Assembly: GCA_025766275.1 (NCBI GenBank)
Contig: JAFKAC010000031.1
Coordinates: 558,001-622,000, forward strand
Length of the DNA stretch: 64,000 bases
Origin: Lactarius indigo
Lineage: Eukaryota; Basidiomycota; Agaricomycetes; Russulales; Russulaceae
Reading direction: 5' to 3'
Shown piece by piece: positions 1 to 11,282 of the stretch (within the stretch, counting starts at the first letter, position 1; each line of letters starts with the position of its first letter). The notes under the pieces are model-generated. The model ran no database searches and was not told where the DNA came from. It saw nothing but the letters and a program-made list of their open reading frames with translations. A program made the translations under genes and the position numbers.

Positions 1-894
1 ACATGTCGCATGTCATACGGTGCTCATCGCCGAGTGCTCGGCAGATGCCAAAATCTTAATTCAGAATCGGCAGTTTCGATGCCCTCCCTTGCTCAAAATC
101 TCAATATTGTATCTACCTAATATCAGTAGCAGTAGGCTACCAGTTCCACCACCACTACAGACTACAGTACTGGTAATCAAGGTCGGGGAATTTGCTTACC
201 CCGCATTTGACCATGCAGAGTCGCCTCGACTCACCTGGGAAGAAACACTGCTGGCTGTACAGTGGCACCGCCCGAATGGAGGAAGTAATACCAAAGCATA
301 CGCGTCAAGTTTGCGCAGGACTCTCGGCGCTCATACATCATAGTCTCACGCACTACAATGCCAAATTTATACATATTGCAGTGAACGGATGCGCCAATTT
401 GCGTCCCAAATAACTAGTGATTCCGGTGTTTCTCGGGTCCGAGTCACAAACTTGATTTGAATGATTGTCAGCGGTCCCGGTCCGACTAAGTAGTAAACTT
501 TGGAGGAGAGATGCCGTGCTTATATAATGCCAAGAGACCAAATGACGCTGGACGCTGGCAGCCTTGCCGGTCACTATTCCATCCCATCCTCGACTGATCC
601 CATACGGTTTTCTCTCCCATATATTTCTTGCAATCTACTATTTGAACTTAGCTATTTTTCTTGTTGCTTGATTTTACCACGAACTTCGAAACACGGAACT
701 GGATTCATTGCAAACCTGATCTCCATACAAATAGGCCAGTGGTTTTTTGGCTCCAGCCCCAACGCCGTCGTCTTGAAAACGTCATTTTACCTCTCTGCTC
801 TCGGTGCGCATCAGAATATTGGAATACTACACTATATTGGTGCGATTTGCTTTTATGATAATCTTACCGACAAGCTGATATCACAAGTAGCCAT
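1..894. other. intergenic, no gene seen
   Basis: Only short overlapping frames without family resemblance or a consistent splice pattern are visible. The last 250 bases before the next start codon are rich in C and T, as is common in fungal promoters and 5' leaders, so this end probably carries the promoter of the gene starting at 895. Confidence 0.5.
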
Positions 895-2924
895 ATGTTC
901 GCGACCCTTTCTTCCTTTCTTCCATCAGCCCTACAGAGCTCCCCTAATCCTAGTAACGGAACGAGCAAAGACGTGCCGACTGTAAATGCTGAGGAACAGC
1001 CAAGCAAACTGGTAGGCGTGGATGAAGTTGGCATTAAAAAGAAAGAGAGGAGGACCAACAATGAAGTATGTCTGTAATGCCTCGCGGGTCTGTCGGTTGC
1101 CTGACCTCACCTCCTTTTTACACCCAGTCCTTCATAGTCGTCCGACCCCCACCCGCTAAGTCAAATCATCCCTTGAATTTACAGGTTCAGCTTGTCCCTC
1201 CTCAATCTCGTGACCGTGATCGCTCCCGTTCCATGGATGCATCTACATCATCCCAGGAACACGATGGGACCACGCTCACTCGCACCACCTCAAATAGATC
1301 TGATGTTTCGATGTACTCTGCTTATTCTTCTGTTACTTCGTTTTCCTCTGTCACTTCGACATCTACGACATCATCTCGAAGGATGATTATTCCCCTTTAT
1401 AACCTCCAAGCACACAACGTCATGACAAATGTCATCGTTGACGCCGGGACTGACGCCAAAGTAGCAAAGTTCCAGAAACGTGGCTTGGAAGTCCTGGGTC
1501 TCGCCGTGCTCGAGCCCGTCGAAGTTTTCGGCTCTCATCCAGCATCTCTCTCTCTATTCCCCCCATCTAGTAACCGAACCAGTATTGATGAACATCACGA
1601 CCTTATTTTACACGCCGTGCCTCGGCCTGGTGGACCTGATGGTGTGCATACGCCTGCGTCATCTGCTCTTTCACTTTCATCTGGGGGGGCCGACCCTGTG
1701 TCCCCGCCTGTGTCAACATTCACGCGCACAGATAAAAACTCGACGCCGACCAACGGTCCGAAGAAGATATTTGGCAAGATATTCAAGAAGAAGGACAACC
1801 AGCCTTCGCCATCCTCACCTTCACCTTCGTCATCTCCCACAAGCAACATTTTCCGCTCCACACGCCCTTCGACAGGGCAGTCTTTGGTCGTGCCCTCACA
1901 AAGGAACCCAGCGAAGCGAAACTCGTGGATCGGACCAATCGGCCCACCACCCTCCGGCCCGTACCATCCCGAGCCATCTCCAAGTCCTCTATCCAACATC
2001 CCTACAAGCTCACATTTGCAGCCGGCGGTCCTGGGTATCCACCCTTCGTGTAGCTCTCCCTCGTACCCTCCACAAGGCAGGCCACACAGCTATACGTGGA
2101 TTGTGCGCAAGTGGATCAAGGGGTCTAACGAAAGCCTTTTGAGTAACGTGATTGGAAACATGAACCCCCTCAGCCTCTCAGAGGAGCGGCGACACTCGCG
2201 CCCACCGCCAGAAGAAGGCGCTGTAGAAGTACAATTCATATGGACCCGCGGTAAGAAAAAGCGCCGGCTGCGCGAGGGCAGTCAACAGGTCAGCACCTCG
2301 AGCCATCGGACGAGTGCTGTCAGCCCACCGAAGACTGGCTCTGCATCGTCGCTACATCGTTCTGGGACGGTCGACAAGCGGACTTCTGCTGCTGAAAAGC
2401 GACTATCTGCGACGTCGGGCATCAGCGTGTCAACAGGGAGCGAAGCCGGAAGTGCGGCGGGGCGTGGCCGGGGCGACGATGCCGGGGACCTGAGCGACCC
2501 TGAGGACTCGGAGACTCCTTGGACATGCACACTTGTTGTGTCCCGAATCGGCAGCAGCAGCGCCTTGCCGGCGCGGGGCTCGCCTGACGGCAGTGGAGGG
2601 AGTGACGGTGCTGCGACGGTGCGCTTGCGCGTCGCTACGTTCTCGCCGACACCCCACCACCCGAAAGTCGTCGCATTGCTCAAGGTGCCGTTCCCGCTGC
2701 CGGACATCATTATCGATCGGATGCAGGTGTGCCGCCGCGCGGTGAACGCGCAGGGCATCGCCCGGCCAAGCTGGGATACAGAGGCGCCGGACGGGCTTGT
2801 GCTGACCGCGGAGGAGATCAAGGACATCGTTTCATCGACCGGGTTGTGGCTCGTCGTGCGAGAGAGTATTGGGGGCGTCGGGAAGGTTAGCAGGAAGGGA
2901 GATGGGTGGCGTATCCGCGCATAA
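895..2924 (+). CDS. low-complexity protein of unknown function, basidiomycete type
   Basis: Two exons, 895-1065 and 1185-2924, joined in phase 0 across a GTATGT..ACAG intron, give about 636 residues. The start was chosen because the first exon (beginning MFATLSSFLPSALQ) runs in frame into the large second exon. The protein has a Ser/Pro/Thr-rich middle with basic patches such as KKIFGKIFKKK, followed by a more ordered C-terminal third holding hydrophobic stretches (VVALLKVPFPLPDIIIDRM, GLWLVVRESIGGVGK). A short conserved-looking block near residues 150-180 (MIIPLYNLQAHNVM) precedes the low-complexity part. I recognise no catalytic motif, signal peptide or membrane helix. The layout suggests a scaffold or regulatory protein, but that is inference only. 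Confidence 0.7.
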
Positions 2925-4059
2925 CCTAGATGGGTGCTACAGTACATGTGTCTGCATTTCAGGGCACGGGTGTTGGGAAGGTGTTTGCTTTGCAAGGTGT
3001 TTAATTCGAGTAAGAACTATTTATTTTACCCCTCCCCGGTCGCCTTTTGTTTTGCTTCTACGATTCCCTTTCCCCCCATAGTACGCCACTTTGGTGGTTT
3101 AGTTTCCATTTCTTGCTTTCGCGGAGACTACTGTTTATTGGTTGGAGTGGAATATGATGTATGATGATCGAGGTGGTCTAAGTCGCACTCGCATACTTAT
3201 CTCTCCACAGGAGATGCCGATCGATTCCGCTTTTTCAAAGCAGAATTACAGTCGAATTCGGGAATCAGTCGCAGAACTCTCCAGGCGTTCCAAAAGAGCA
3301 GAAGACACCCACACTTCCGAGAAGACGAGGAGACAGAGCATCCATCTCGAGTTCCCAATTGTCAGACTAAGTTAACCTTAGTTGCCCAATAAAGAACTTA
3401 ACAGACCACATATGTAAACTATCTATTATGTAATTAAATAGTGAACCAATGAAATGCTTTTGACGTTTTCCTGTGAACAAACCAACAATGTTCTCGATGT
3501 TCAGTCCTATTATTTTCCTGTGGGCCTCTGGCTGACAGATCGTAACCTCAAGTAAAACTGTGACCACGTCTTGTATTTGGTAAATAGGGTGGTACTGTTG
3601 ATACAAGTTTAAACTGGTGGAGAACGGAAGTGTGGTGGGCATGTGGCATAAGTGACATCACTCAATGTACAAAAGAAACAAAGGAACAGATAGAAGTGTA
3701 CACTGCAGCAAAGAAAAAGAGGGCAAAAAGCACAAGATGGGGTATGCAAAGTCAGTGCTGCTAATTATTTGTGCACAACCTGGTCTGGCTAGGGATAAGT
3801 GCTTTGTGTTGTCATTTGTCGGCTGTCTCATATCATATCTGCACAAAATCTTCAAACGGGGGATGGAGAGATGCCTGCAGTGAGCCTGCCCAGCAACAAC
3901 CCTATCGACACAGCCACATCTCCGGAGCGCGGCCGAGGTGGCTGACGCGGTCACGAGTTCAGAACGCGCTTTCAACTTTCGGCGCTAAGTCCAATCTCAG
4001 TGGCTTCCCTTCTTTCCTCCTTTTCATCTTAGCCCTAGAATCTTGCATAGCCCATTGAT
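2925..4059. other. intergenic, no gene seen
   Basis: Spacer between two genes of the same strand. It must hold the 3' end of the upstream gene and the promoter of the next one. A short GC-rich stretch near 3928-3965 superficially resembles a tRNA D-arm but has no matching acceptor or T-arm. Nothing else stands out. Confidence 0.5.
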
Positions 4060-5373
4060 ATGTTTCGCACACAATCATTACCTTTCACTCATGAGAACAA
4101 TATGATCGACATGATCGCTCCCCCACCCTCATCGGTATCGTCTCCTTCGACTCAAATGCCTACGGTCTTCGTTCATCCACCAGAGGAAGAACAAGAGGAA
4201 TCACAGCCTTGGTGCGCATTCGACGCTAGCAAAGAGAATACTACTATGTCAAGAGCGGTATTCACAACACCCGAGATGGACGTGGTGGTTTCGAAGCTCG
4301 ATATCTGGTCTCAGACAGTTCATCCGACCGCAGAGCCCGTGCCATCGTTTCACCGTACGCAGACTGATAGTGACGTGTTTATAACACGACAAGACTCTTT
4401 GGGTCCATCGCGCTCAGGCAGCAGCTCAAATACCCTGGGACTTGCGTCCATCCCCGAGAGCCCGAAGCGCCACAAGGATCGGGACGATGACGACATCATC
4501 GAGGTCATGAAAGTACGCCGTAGCGAGGGTATGCCCGACGTCGCATACGCACACGGAACCGTACCCGTATTCAGGAAACCTAAGAGTCTCCGCTCGCGCG
4601 CTGCGCAGGCTCTTCGCTCGATCAAGAACGTCGGCAAGGTGCCGCGCAGACCCGGCCTGGAACATGTTTTCCCTGCGAAGGAGAACAACGGACACACCAC
4701 CTCCACGCACGCACCAGCATGGGTGGACAAGCCCGCGAAAGTCCTGCCCACACAGCCGAGCGTGCCGCTGCTGAAGAAACGGATGTCGCAGCCGCTCTCG
4801 AACCTGTTCAGCCTCGGACAAGGGAATCCCGCGTCCGCCTCGAACGTCTCCGACACCGCTGGTCCAACCCCATCCCCCTCTGGACGTTTTCAGACGATGC
4901 CACACTCTCGCGGCACGTCTGCCACCGTATCCACATCCGCATCTACATCTGCCCTACACCTGCCGACCGACGGGCCCCCTCGTCCCACGTCTCCAAGCTT
5001 CTCGATTCGCGGCACCCGGCATAAATTCTCCTTTGTCAACCTCCAATCCATATTCTCCGGGAACACAACAGTCCCTCACGAACCAGAGCGTGAACCGGAA
5101 CCGGAACCAGGGCCAGAGCCGGTGGCTACGACTCCAGATGCTGAAACGGAACATCCTGATCCCGAGCTGTCACGGACTGTACAAACGCCGGTTGACGATG
5201 GGTGGGATTCTGAGGAGGACTACGACTCGCCGCGGCGGCACGCCAACCTTGGGACGACGATGCATAGACCAGCGGATGAGAGTCCGTCCCTAGAGGAGCA
5301 GGAATTCAGCTTTGAGATGCGACTCAACTCTTTGCATTTTGACTCGTTTAGCTTTGATGCGGACGCATTCTAA
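4060..5373 (+). CDS. intronless acidic/Ser-rich protein with two KEN motifs
   Basis: One uninterrupted frame of 437 codons, unusual here because nearly all neighbours have several introns. The start follows a long CT-rich leader and is the first ATG of the frame. The protein is mostly disordered in appearance: an N-terminal PEEEQEES acidic patch, a basic block SLRSRAAQALRSIKNVGKVP near residue 180, and a proline/glutamate run EPEREPEPEPGPEP near 345. It ends in FSFEMRLNSLHFDSFSFDADAF. Two KEN triplets occur, in ASKENTT and PAKENNG; KEN is a known degron for the anaphase-promoting complex in other eukaryotes. No enzyme domain is recognised. A cell-cycle or signalling adaptor is conceivable but unproven. 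Confidence 0.7.
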   Translation: MFRTQSLPFTHENNMIDMIAPPPSSVSSPSTQMPTVFVHPPEEEQEESQPWCAFDASKENTTMSRAVFTTPEMDVVVSKLDIWSQTVHPTAEPVPSFHRTQTDSDVFITRQDSLGPSRSGSSSNTLGLASIPESPKRHKDRDDDDIIEVMKVRRSEGMPDVAYAHGTVPVFRKPKSLRSRAAQALRSIKNVGKVPRRPGLEHVFPAKENNGHTTSTHAPAWVDKPAKVLPTQPSVPLLKKRMSQPLSNLFSLGQGNPASASNVSDTAGPTPSPSGRFQTMPHSRGTSATVSTSASTSALHLPTDGPPRPTSPSFSIRGTRHKFSFVNLQSIFSGNTTVPHEPEREPEPEPGPEPVATTPDAETEHPDPELSRTVQTPVDDGWDSEEDYDSPRRHANLGTTMHRPADESPSLEEQEFSFEMRLNSLHFDSFSFDADAF

Positions 5374-6544
5374 AGTCTCCACTTATTCTTGACTTGAGAT
5401 ATCATGCGCTGCGAAACCCTCTCCTCCGTCGTTGGCATCTCTTCCACGCACATGCATATGTACAATTACCCCTCTGCCAAAACACCCATATATTCCTTTC
5501 CTTTTTTCGAAGATGTCTCGCAAAAAATTGCTCTGCTTTCCTGATCTGACTATTGCTTTGAAGTTTTCTTATGATCGTTTACGCTATCGTCATGCTTTCT
5601 TTGTCGTTTTCCCTTATTACCTATCGTGGCACCGTCGTGAATTCAAATTTATCATTCATGCGGCTGGCCGCATGTAGATTGGAATGCAAACTAGCCATGG
5701 ATTTCAGGGAATCCGGGTGCGGATCCGGATACAGAGGTTTGATATCATTGTCTCCAACCTGTCAGGTCTGTCGGAACTTAAGTGTCTACTAGGGGGTACT
5801 TGGGGCTAGGAAGTCATAAGAAATGATGACCAGATGATTCGAAGATGACCCGTGTTCCTACTTCAACCGGCGGCGCATCTGACAAGAATGTACGGGACTG
5901 CGCCTCCCGTCCCAATTAACTTGAAAGTTATATATGAAACAGATCCTACGACGGAAAAATCTTACTGTAGCGCTCAGCTTCTGATCTTCTGATCCATTGC
6001 TAGTGGGCGGTTGATCGTGGCCAATCATGCATCATGTATCATGCACGTTTTTCAGGTTGCAGGCTGCAGTGCCTTTCACGCGTGCCAATCATATTGCCAG
6101 CCTAAGGAATTGGCCGGGAACAGCCCTCGCAAACATGAACCCAATGAACATGGGCGCTGCCGCTAAACAATCTGAAGCTGTGTGGGTTAACATCAATCCG
6201 TCACCAAAACACCGATATACGGCGTATCAGTTGTCAGTTGACGCTGGGTGAAGTTGACAAGAGTTCGACACCGGGTCTCTGTCTCAGCGTCTCATCCGGC
6301 AGTGCCTCGTGGGTACAAGTCTATTCCTTGCGGAAACGCATAGCACCGATCCGGCTATTTACAGCTACCCGACTCGCATGAAAAGCGTAGTCATCCCTGA
6401 TCTAGGCCTGATGGTTGGTCGATAAAAAAAACATAACTGTACTTTGTCAAGGCAGACCTGTGAGTCACACGAAATCGAGTCATTCGTCCATCGAATTCCT
6501 GATCAGGTCGGATCGTCCATCGCACAGGTCTTGCAGCAGATCGA
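5374..6544. other. intergenic, no gene seen
   Basis: About 1.2 kb between the intronless gene and the transporter. Short frames exist but none shows family resemblance or splicing support. Confidence 0.5.
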
Positions 6545-8221
6545 ATGACACCCCTACACTCCGAGTCTATTGAGTTACCAAAGCGCGAACGTGCCCTTTC
6601 TGAGTCTTTTGGCGGTGCCCAGCTCCCTTTACCGAACCTCCTGGTGCCCGAAAATGCTATTGCTGTGCTAGGGGCGGCAGATTCGAGGGGATCCGGCCAC
6701 CGGCCTATCTCTCTGCCACGTACTAGTAGAGACGCGCCAGACGATTTCCCCGAGGGCGGATACGGGTGGGTCGTCGTCCTGGCGTGCAGTGTTATTAGGT
6801 ACGCAATCATACTCTCATGGCGCGTCTGCTAGTGTATAGGTTCCTGAAGAGGCATCATTCTTGTTATCAAGTTTTTTCTTTGGGGGGTTGACGTACTCCT
6901 GGGGAATCGTGCAAGCCAGGTTGACACAATCACGACTCGCCGGGGACTCGCAATTGTCCTTTATTGGATCAACTGCCATCACACTCATCTCTGTGGCGGC
7001 ACTGATTAATGTGCGCCTTATTCGGTGGTTGGGGACGAGGAAAGCATGCGTGCTGGGCTGCTTCTTCCTTGGATTAGGCCCGTTGTTGAACGGCTTCGCA
7101 ACAAAGAGTTACGGGGGCTTGTTCGTGACCAATGGCCTCATCTTGGGGTTCGGAACTAGTTTGACATTCATGGTGTGTGGCCCCGAGTATGTATTAAGCG
7201 TTTCCCGATTCCTGACTGGAGGTGGCTGTGCAATAGGCTTGCAGCTCGCTTCCATCTCAGTATTTCAAGCGTCGACGTGGTGTCGCCAACGGCCTTGTTT
7301 TCGCGGGGAATGGACTCGGCGGAGGGGTGATTTCCATCTCGCTCAACTCGCTCATAGATCGCGTCGGGATTGCTTGGGCATTCAGGATCCTCGGTCTGTC
7401 CACGTGGGTCGTGGCGATACCAGCCGCGTTACTTCTCAAGGAACGGACGAGGAGAAGCACCGTCGCAGTTGAATGGTCCGTCAAGACTTTTCCTTAATTA
7501 GACCTGCTCTTGCTGATTCGGGCCTTTGGCACGCATGCACCTGAAGGGGTCTCTTCCGCGATCCCAAATTTGTTCTTCTCTTCCTCGGTTCGGGCATTGC
7601 CACATTTCCGCTCCTCGTTCCGCCCTTCTTCATTCCGCTCTATGCCAATTCCGTCGGCGCTTCCGCCTCGCTTGCCTCGGGTCTCTTAGCCACTTTCAAC
7701 CTCGCCTCCGCGGTGGGGCGTGTCGGTTTCGGGGTACTGGGCGACTCCGTCGGCCCGATCACCGCTCTCGTCCTCGCGCTGACCGTCAACGCGCTTAGCA
7801 TGCTCACGATCTGGCCCGCGTCGTCGAGTATCGCCCCGCTCGTGGCTTTCATCGTGATTAACGGGTTTGGCTCGGGAGGGTTCTTCTCTCTCATCCCCAG
7901 CGTCATCGGCAGCTTATACGGCAATACGCGAACCGCGAACGCTCTGGCCATGACCGTCTCAGGATGGGCGTTCGGTTACTTCCTGGTCCGTCCTTTCCTT
8001 CCATCTTAAGTCCGTGCGGACTTTGACCGGTGATTTCGCGCGGTGCGGTGCAGGGCTCGCCTGTGGCTGGATGGCTGCTTCAAGCATACGGAGGTTCCAG
8101 TGCGGGTCGTGCGGCTTTCCGTCCCGCTATGTATTATGCCGGGTCTTTGGCCATGGCCAGTGCGGGCCTCATTGCAGGGATGCGCATGCTATTAGCAAGG
8201 AAGCTGTTTGTGTACGCCTGA
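6545..8221 (+). CDS. MFS monocarboxylate-type transporter
   Basis: Five exons (6545-6798, 6872-7186, 7245-7475, 7547-7985, 8054-8221) join in consistent phase to 468 residues, a normal length for the family. After a polar N-terminus, GGYGWVVV at about residues 71-78 is the entry to helix 1 and the signature of fungal monocarboxylate/riboflavin-type MFS carriers. LPSQYFKRRRGVANG marks the loop after helix 4, and WPASSSIAPLVAFIVINGFG and PVAGWLLQAYGG fall in the second half. About twelve hydrophobic helices follow. Such carriers move monocarboxylates or other small organic molecules across the plasma membrane; the substrate cannot be read from sequence. Two introns use the weaker donor GTCCGT. 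The gene looks intact. Confidence 0.9.
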
Positions 8222-11200
8222 GACACCAAGGCTTCCATTGATGTATCTATTGATTCCTAGAGTTGGAGATAGAGATACGCCAGATTACTGGTGGCCAAGG
8301 CATATGCAAACCCTAGGAGAGCCCGACGCAATGGAAGAGAACCCACACTTGACACCACAGTGTTATTGTGCAACGTGATGGCAGTGGATCAAGCCCGATC
8401 AAGGGATGAACGAACTTATTATAGTTTGATGAACTATATCTGTGGTAAACTAGTGCATAGCACAGTGCCCTACAACATCCCAGTCAGGATACAGCAGCTG
8501 TGCCAACGGAAAGCGGTGATCCGGTTGAACGGACAGTTGCGGCAATCAATAACCAAGAGAAACTACCACATATTTCAAAGTGCTACAAGGTTTACTATCC
8601 GAGACATCCGCTTTGCTCTGGGCTCTGACCTAATGCCATACATGGTGCCTGAACCGAACAGCATAGAGTAGGAACTCTCAAGGTCTCAACTTCGGAGGTG
8701 GACAATCCGAGAGTGCAAAATGCGGCGACCTAAGGGCCATGCTCTGGGCTCGACACTGGCATCGGTGGCCATTGCCCTTTCGCGGATCACCTGGAAAAGA
8801 AGAATGGAAGCGTGAATTGTTATCGACATAGGACACCAAATGACCCATACCTATACGGTTTCCACAGCTGCACAGTTAGGTTCAATACCTGATGCAGTAG
8901 GTGACTTCTTATCGGGGAGGAATGGTAATACCACTGCTCGCGAACGTGGTTGCACTGGAAGCAGACACCGCCCTAGACCCTGAAACCCACAGGGTGACGA
9001 AAAATTTGTCACTTTCACCAAACCAGTAAAAATCAGAGAAGCACTGACGTATATGCAGCCCGCCAGCCCAAAGGCTACTACACCTTCGATGACCACTCTA
9101 ATCCCACGCCCCCACGTTCCAGGAGCCTCTACGCTGCAGGGACCTCGCATTACGTAGGTAACCGGGATACCAGCAAGGTACCAGAGTGACAGGATGATCA
9201 ATCTCCTCCAATCGGGAGATGGGACGAGGTTGTGGTCATCCACGCTGGTGTTCAAAACTTAAGTCAGAAAGTTTGGTCGGCCGAAGAGTGGAAGAAGAGC
9301 CGCACTCTAGTTTGAAAAGTTTGGACGGGAGAGAGACCACAGAGAGGCATATGGCCACGTGCCAGCTCATGTACCAAGTCGCCACTGGCCAGCATACATC
9401 CCACTCTGTCATAGAAGGGTCGGATGGTGTACGATCTTGGGTGTCCCTGTAGGTAACGAAGACGTAGAGACCCGTCTGCAGACACGAGGCGTCAGACGGC
9501 TGAATGCTCCCACGAAACCAGTGAATGTACCAAGGACGAGAAGAGACCTTTGATGATCCATTCTGAGGACAATTGTAGGAGCATATCCTAAGGCTCGATG
9601 GGCAATTCGAAGTGGGGAGTTGGTATTTACGCAAGGAGGACACCAAGGCCCTGGAGATAGCAGCGGGGGCGGTGATTGTGAGTTTTTTGTGGCGGTGTGA
9701 AGTGTGAAAGTACAAGTAGTTCCGAACAAGTTTCCGAGTCGCCGCATCTCTCCGTGTGGGAACGCTTTTGTCTAGCTCCGCCATGACACAACGCCTTCTT
9801 AGATAATCCTATGCCAGCTAATCCAGTAAAATTGGTGCCATGGTACTATACAACAACAAATTTGGTGACGACAAGGGTGCCCACTACAGGAGGTAGGCGC
9901 TCGGAGAGCCACACGTAATTTATAATGGAACAGTAAGATCTGATGCATGATGTGGCGTGCGTCATGAGCACGGTCACTAGGGTTTGCGGTGTGCGGAGCC
10001 GATTGCGCAGCCCATTCAGCACTGAACACTGAAACAACGGACAACTATTTCCCCACAAAAACACATAAACACTTACTCCGCAAACGCAAGCCACATGCAC
10101 GCAAACAGCTCCAGCGGACAATGTGGCGGCTAGGCACTCCAGATTGTGAGCCACCCAGCGCGTGCCACGAGATTGGGGCACTGTAGTCATGAGGTGTGTA
10201 GTTCCCATCGGCGTGGTGCCTGGTGGTGCAGTGATGGTGGTAACACACGTCAAACAGGTCATGATCTGACTCTGCAGCGACCCACAGTATGGTCTGACCA
10301 CGCGGCTACTGGTCGCTGTAGAGGCCTAGGCGGTATGCGCCACCCAGTGGATACGGCTCATATAAGAGACATGCTCCAACGGATTTCATAATATTTCGCT
10401 CTCACCATATCCATTCTGGGCACCCCACGCTTAGATGACGACTTGTAAACGACTTGGGTGTAGTGTACCCGTCACAAAGTGCACTTTTCAACATACAATA
10501 TCGAGGTACTTGGCCGAATTTTCCAAGTGCACAGTCTGAGTCGGACACCCCGGCTTCCAGGGAGAGGTTTCTCCCAGGAAGCACCGGCGCCACATAGTTG
10601 GGCCAACAGGAGTTCCCCGTCAAGCTTCAAGGCCAGTGACTCGGACTTCGTGTCATGGTCGTGCGATGCTCCGGTTAGGCTATACGCTATTGTACCCCTT
10701 GATTTACTGGAAGTTCTGAACAACTCTCATGCAGTTTTCTCTCTCTCTCTTTTTTTTTTTTTGTTTTATAAAAAAAATAGCAGCAAGATGAGCCCTTCTA
10801 TATCTTCAGAAACAAGTTATTCGTGTTGATGTGACGAGTGACGTGGGCCTTTGTTTATCGAATATAGGTTCCAAGACAAGGAGGCAAGTATGCAATGGGC
10901 ATCTACTTAGTGTCCAGCCTCCAGGACCAAAGTCCCGGACTCGCCACAAGTCGTACATAAGTGCCAAATATGTCGACTTTGGTGCCTCACAGCTCTTCAT
11001 AGCTTCATAGCCTCATCAGCCGACTTAGCAGTTGGGAAAATTTCATGGGTGAGCACTCCCAACCAATGAAACACTGGACTATCGTTGAAATGAAGCTTGT
11101 ACTCCCAAGTTGACCATGGGGCATGAGAAAACAGTGCTGGAGCCCTTCCCTCGTTGATAAGATGGGCGTGTGACATGGCAATGGGCACAGGTGTGTCGGT

Positions 11201-11282
11201 GTGTAAGTGCCAACACATGGAGGCCTACATGAGTATTGTGGTATAAAAGCTATGAACCGCCGATGGCACTAGCGCGCCGAAT
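8222..11282. other. gene-poor 3 kb interval
   Basis: No complete gene could be modelled. On the minus strand near 8.85-9.25 kb there is a hydrophobic open frame (separate entry). Around 10741-10778 a CT repeat runs into a T tract and then an A tract, a simple low-complexity patch. No terminal inverted repeats, transposase or reverse-transcriptase motifs were seen by eye. Confidence 0.45.
8851..9784 (-). other. possible remnant of a membrane-protein gene
   Basis: The minus strand holds a 134-codon frame (8851-9255) with two strongly hydrophobic segments (LIILSLWYLAGIPVTYVM and VVAFGLAGCIYVSASLIF). A second open frame upstream begins MAELDKSVPTRRDA at 9784. I could not join them with phase-consistent introns. 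It may be a decayed or poorly resolved multi-pass protein, or chance. No family is assigned. Confidence 0.25.

Noticed and set aside
2282..2995. Long minus-strand frame over the end of the first gene
   Set aside because: It overlaps the ordered C-terminal coding part of the plus-strand gene and has no recognisable product.
3928..3990. tRNA-like sequence containing GGCCGAGGTGGCTGACGCGG
   Set aside because: It resembles a Leu/Ser tRNA D-arm, but no complementary acceptor stem, anticodon stem or GTTCNANNC T-loop could be found in the right places.
8291..8671. 126-codon plus-strand frame after the transporter
   Set aside because: No splice support, no hydrophobic or domain pattern, and ordinary intergenic composition.
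10741..10778. CT/T/A low-complexity run as a retroelement poly-A or LTR signature
   Set aside because: No flanking repeats, target-site duplication or coding remnants were seen; it looks like a simple microsatellite.
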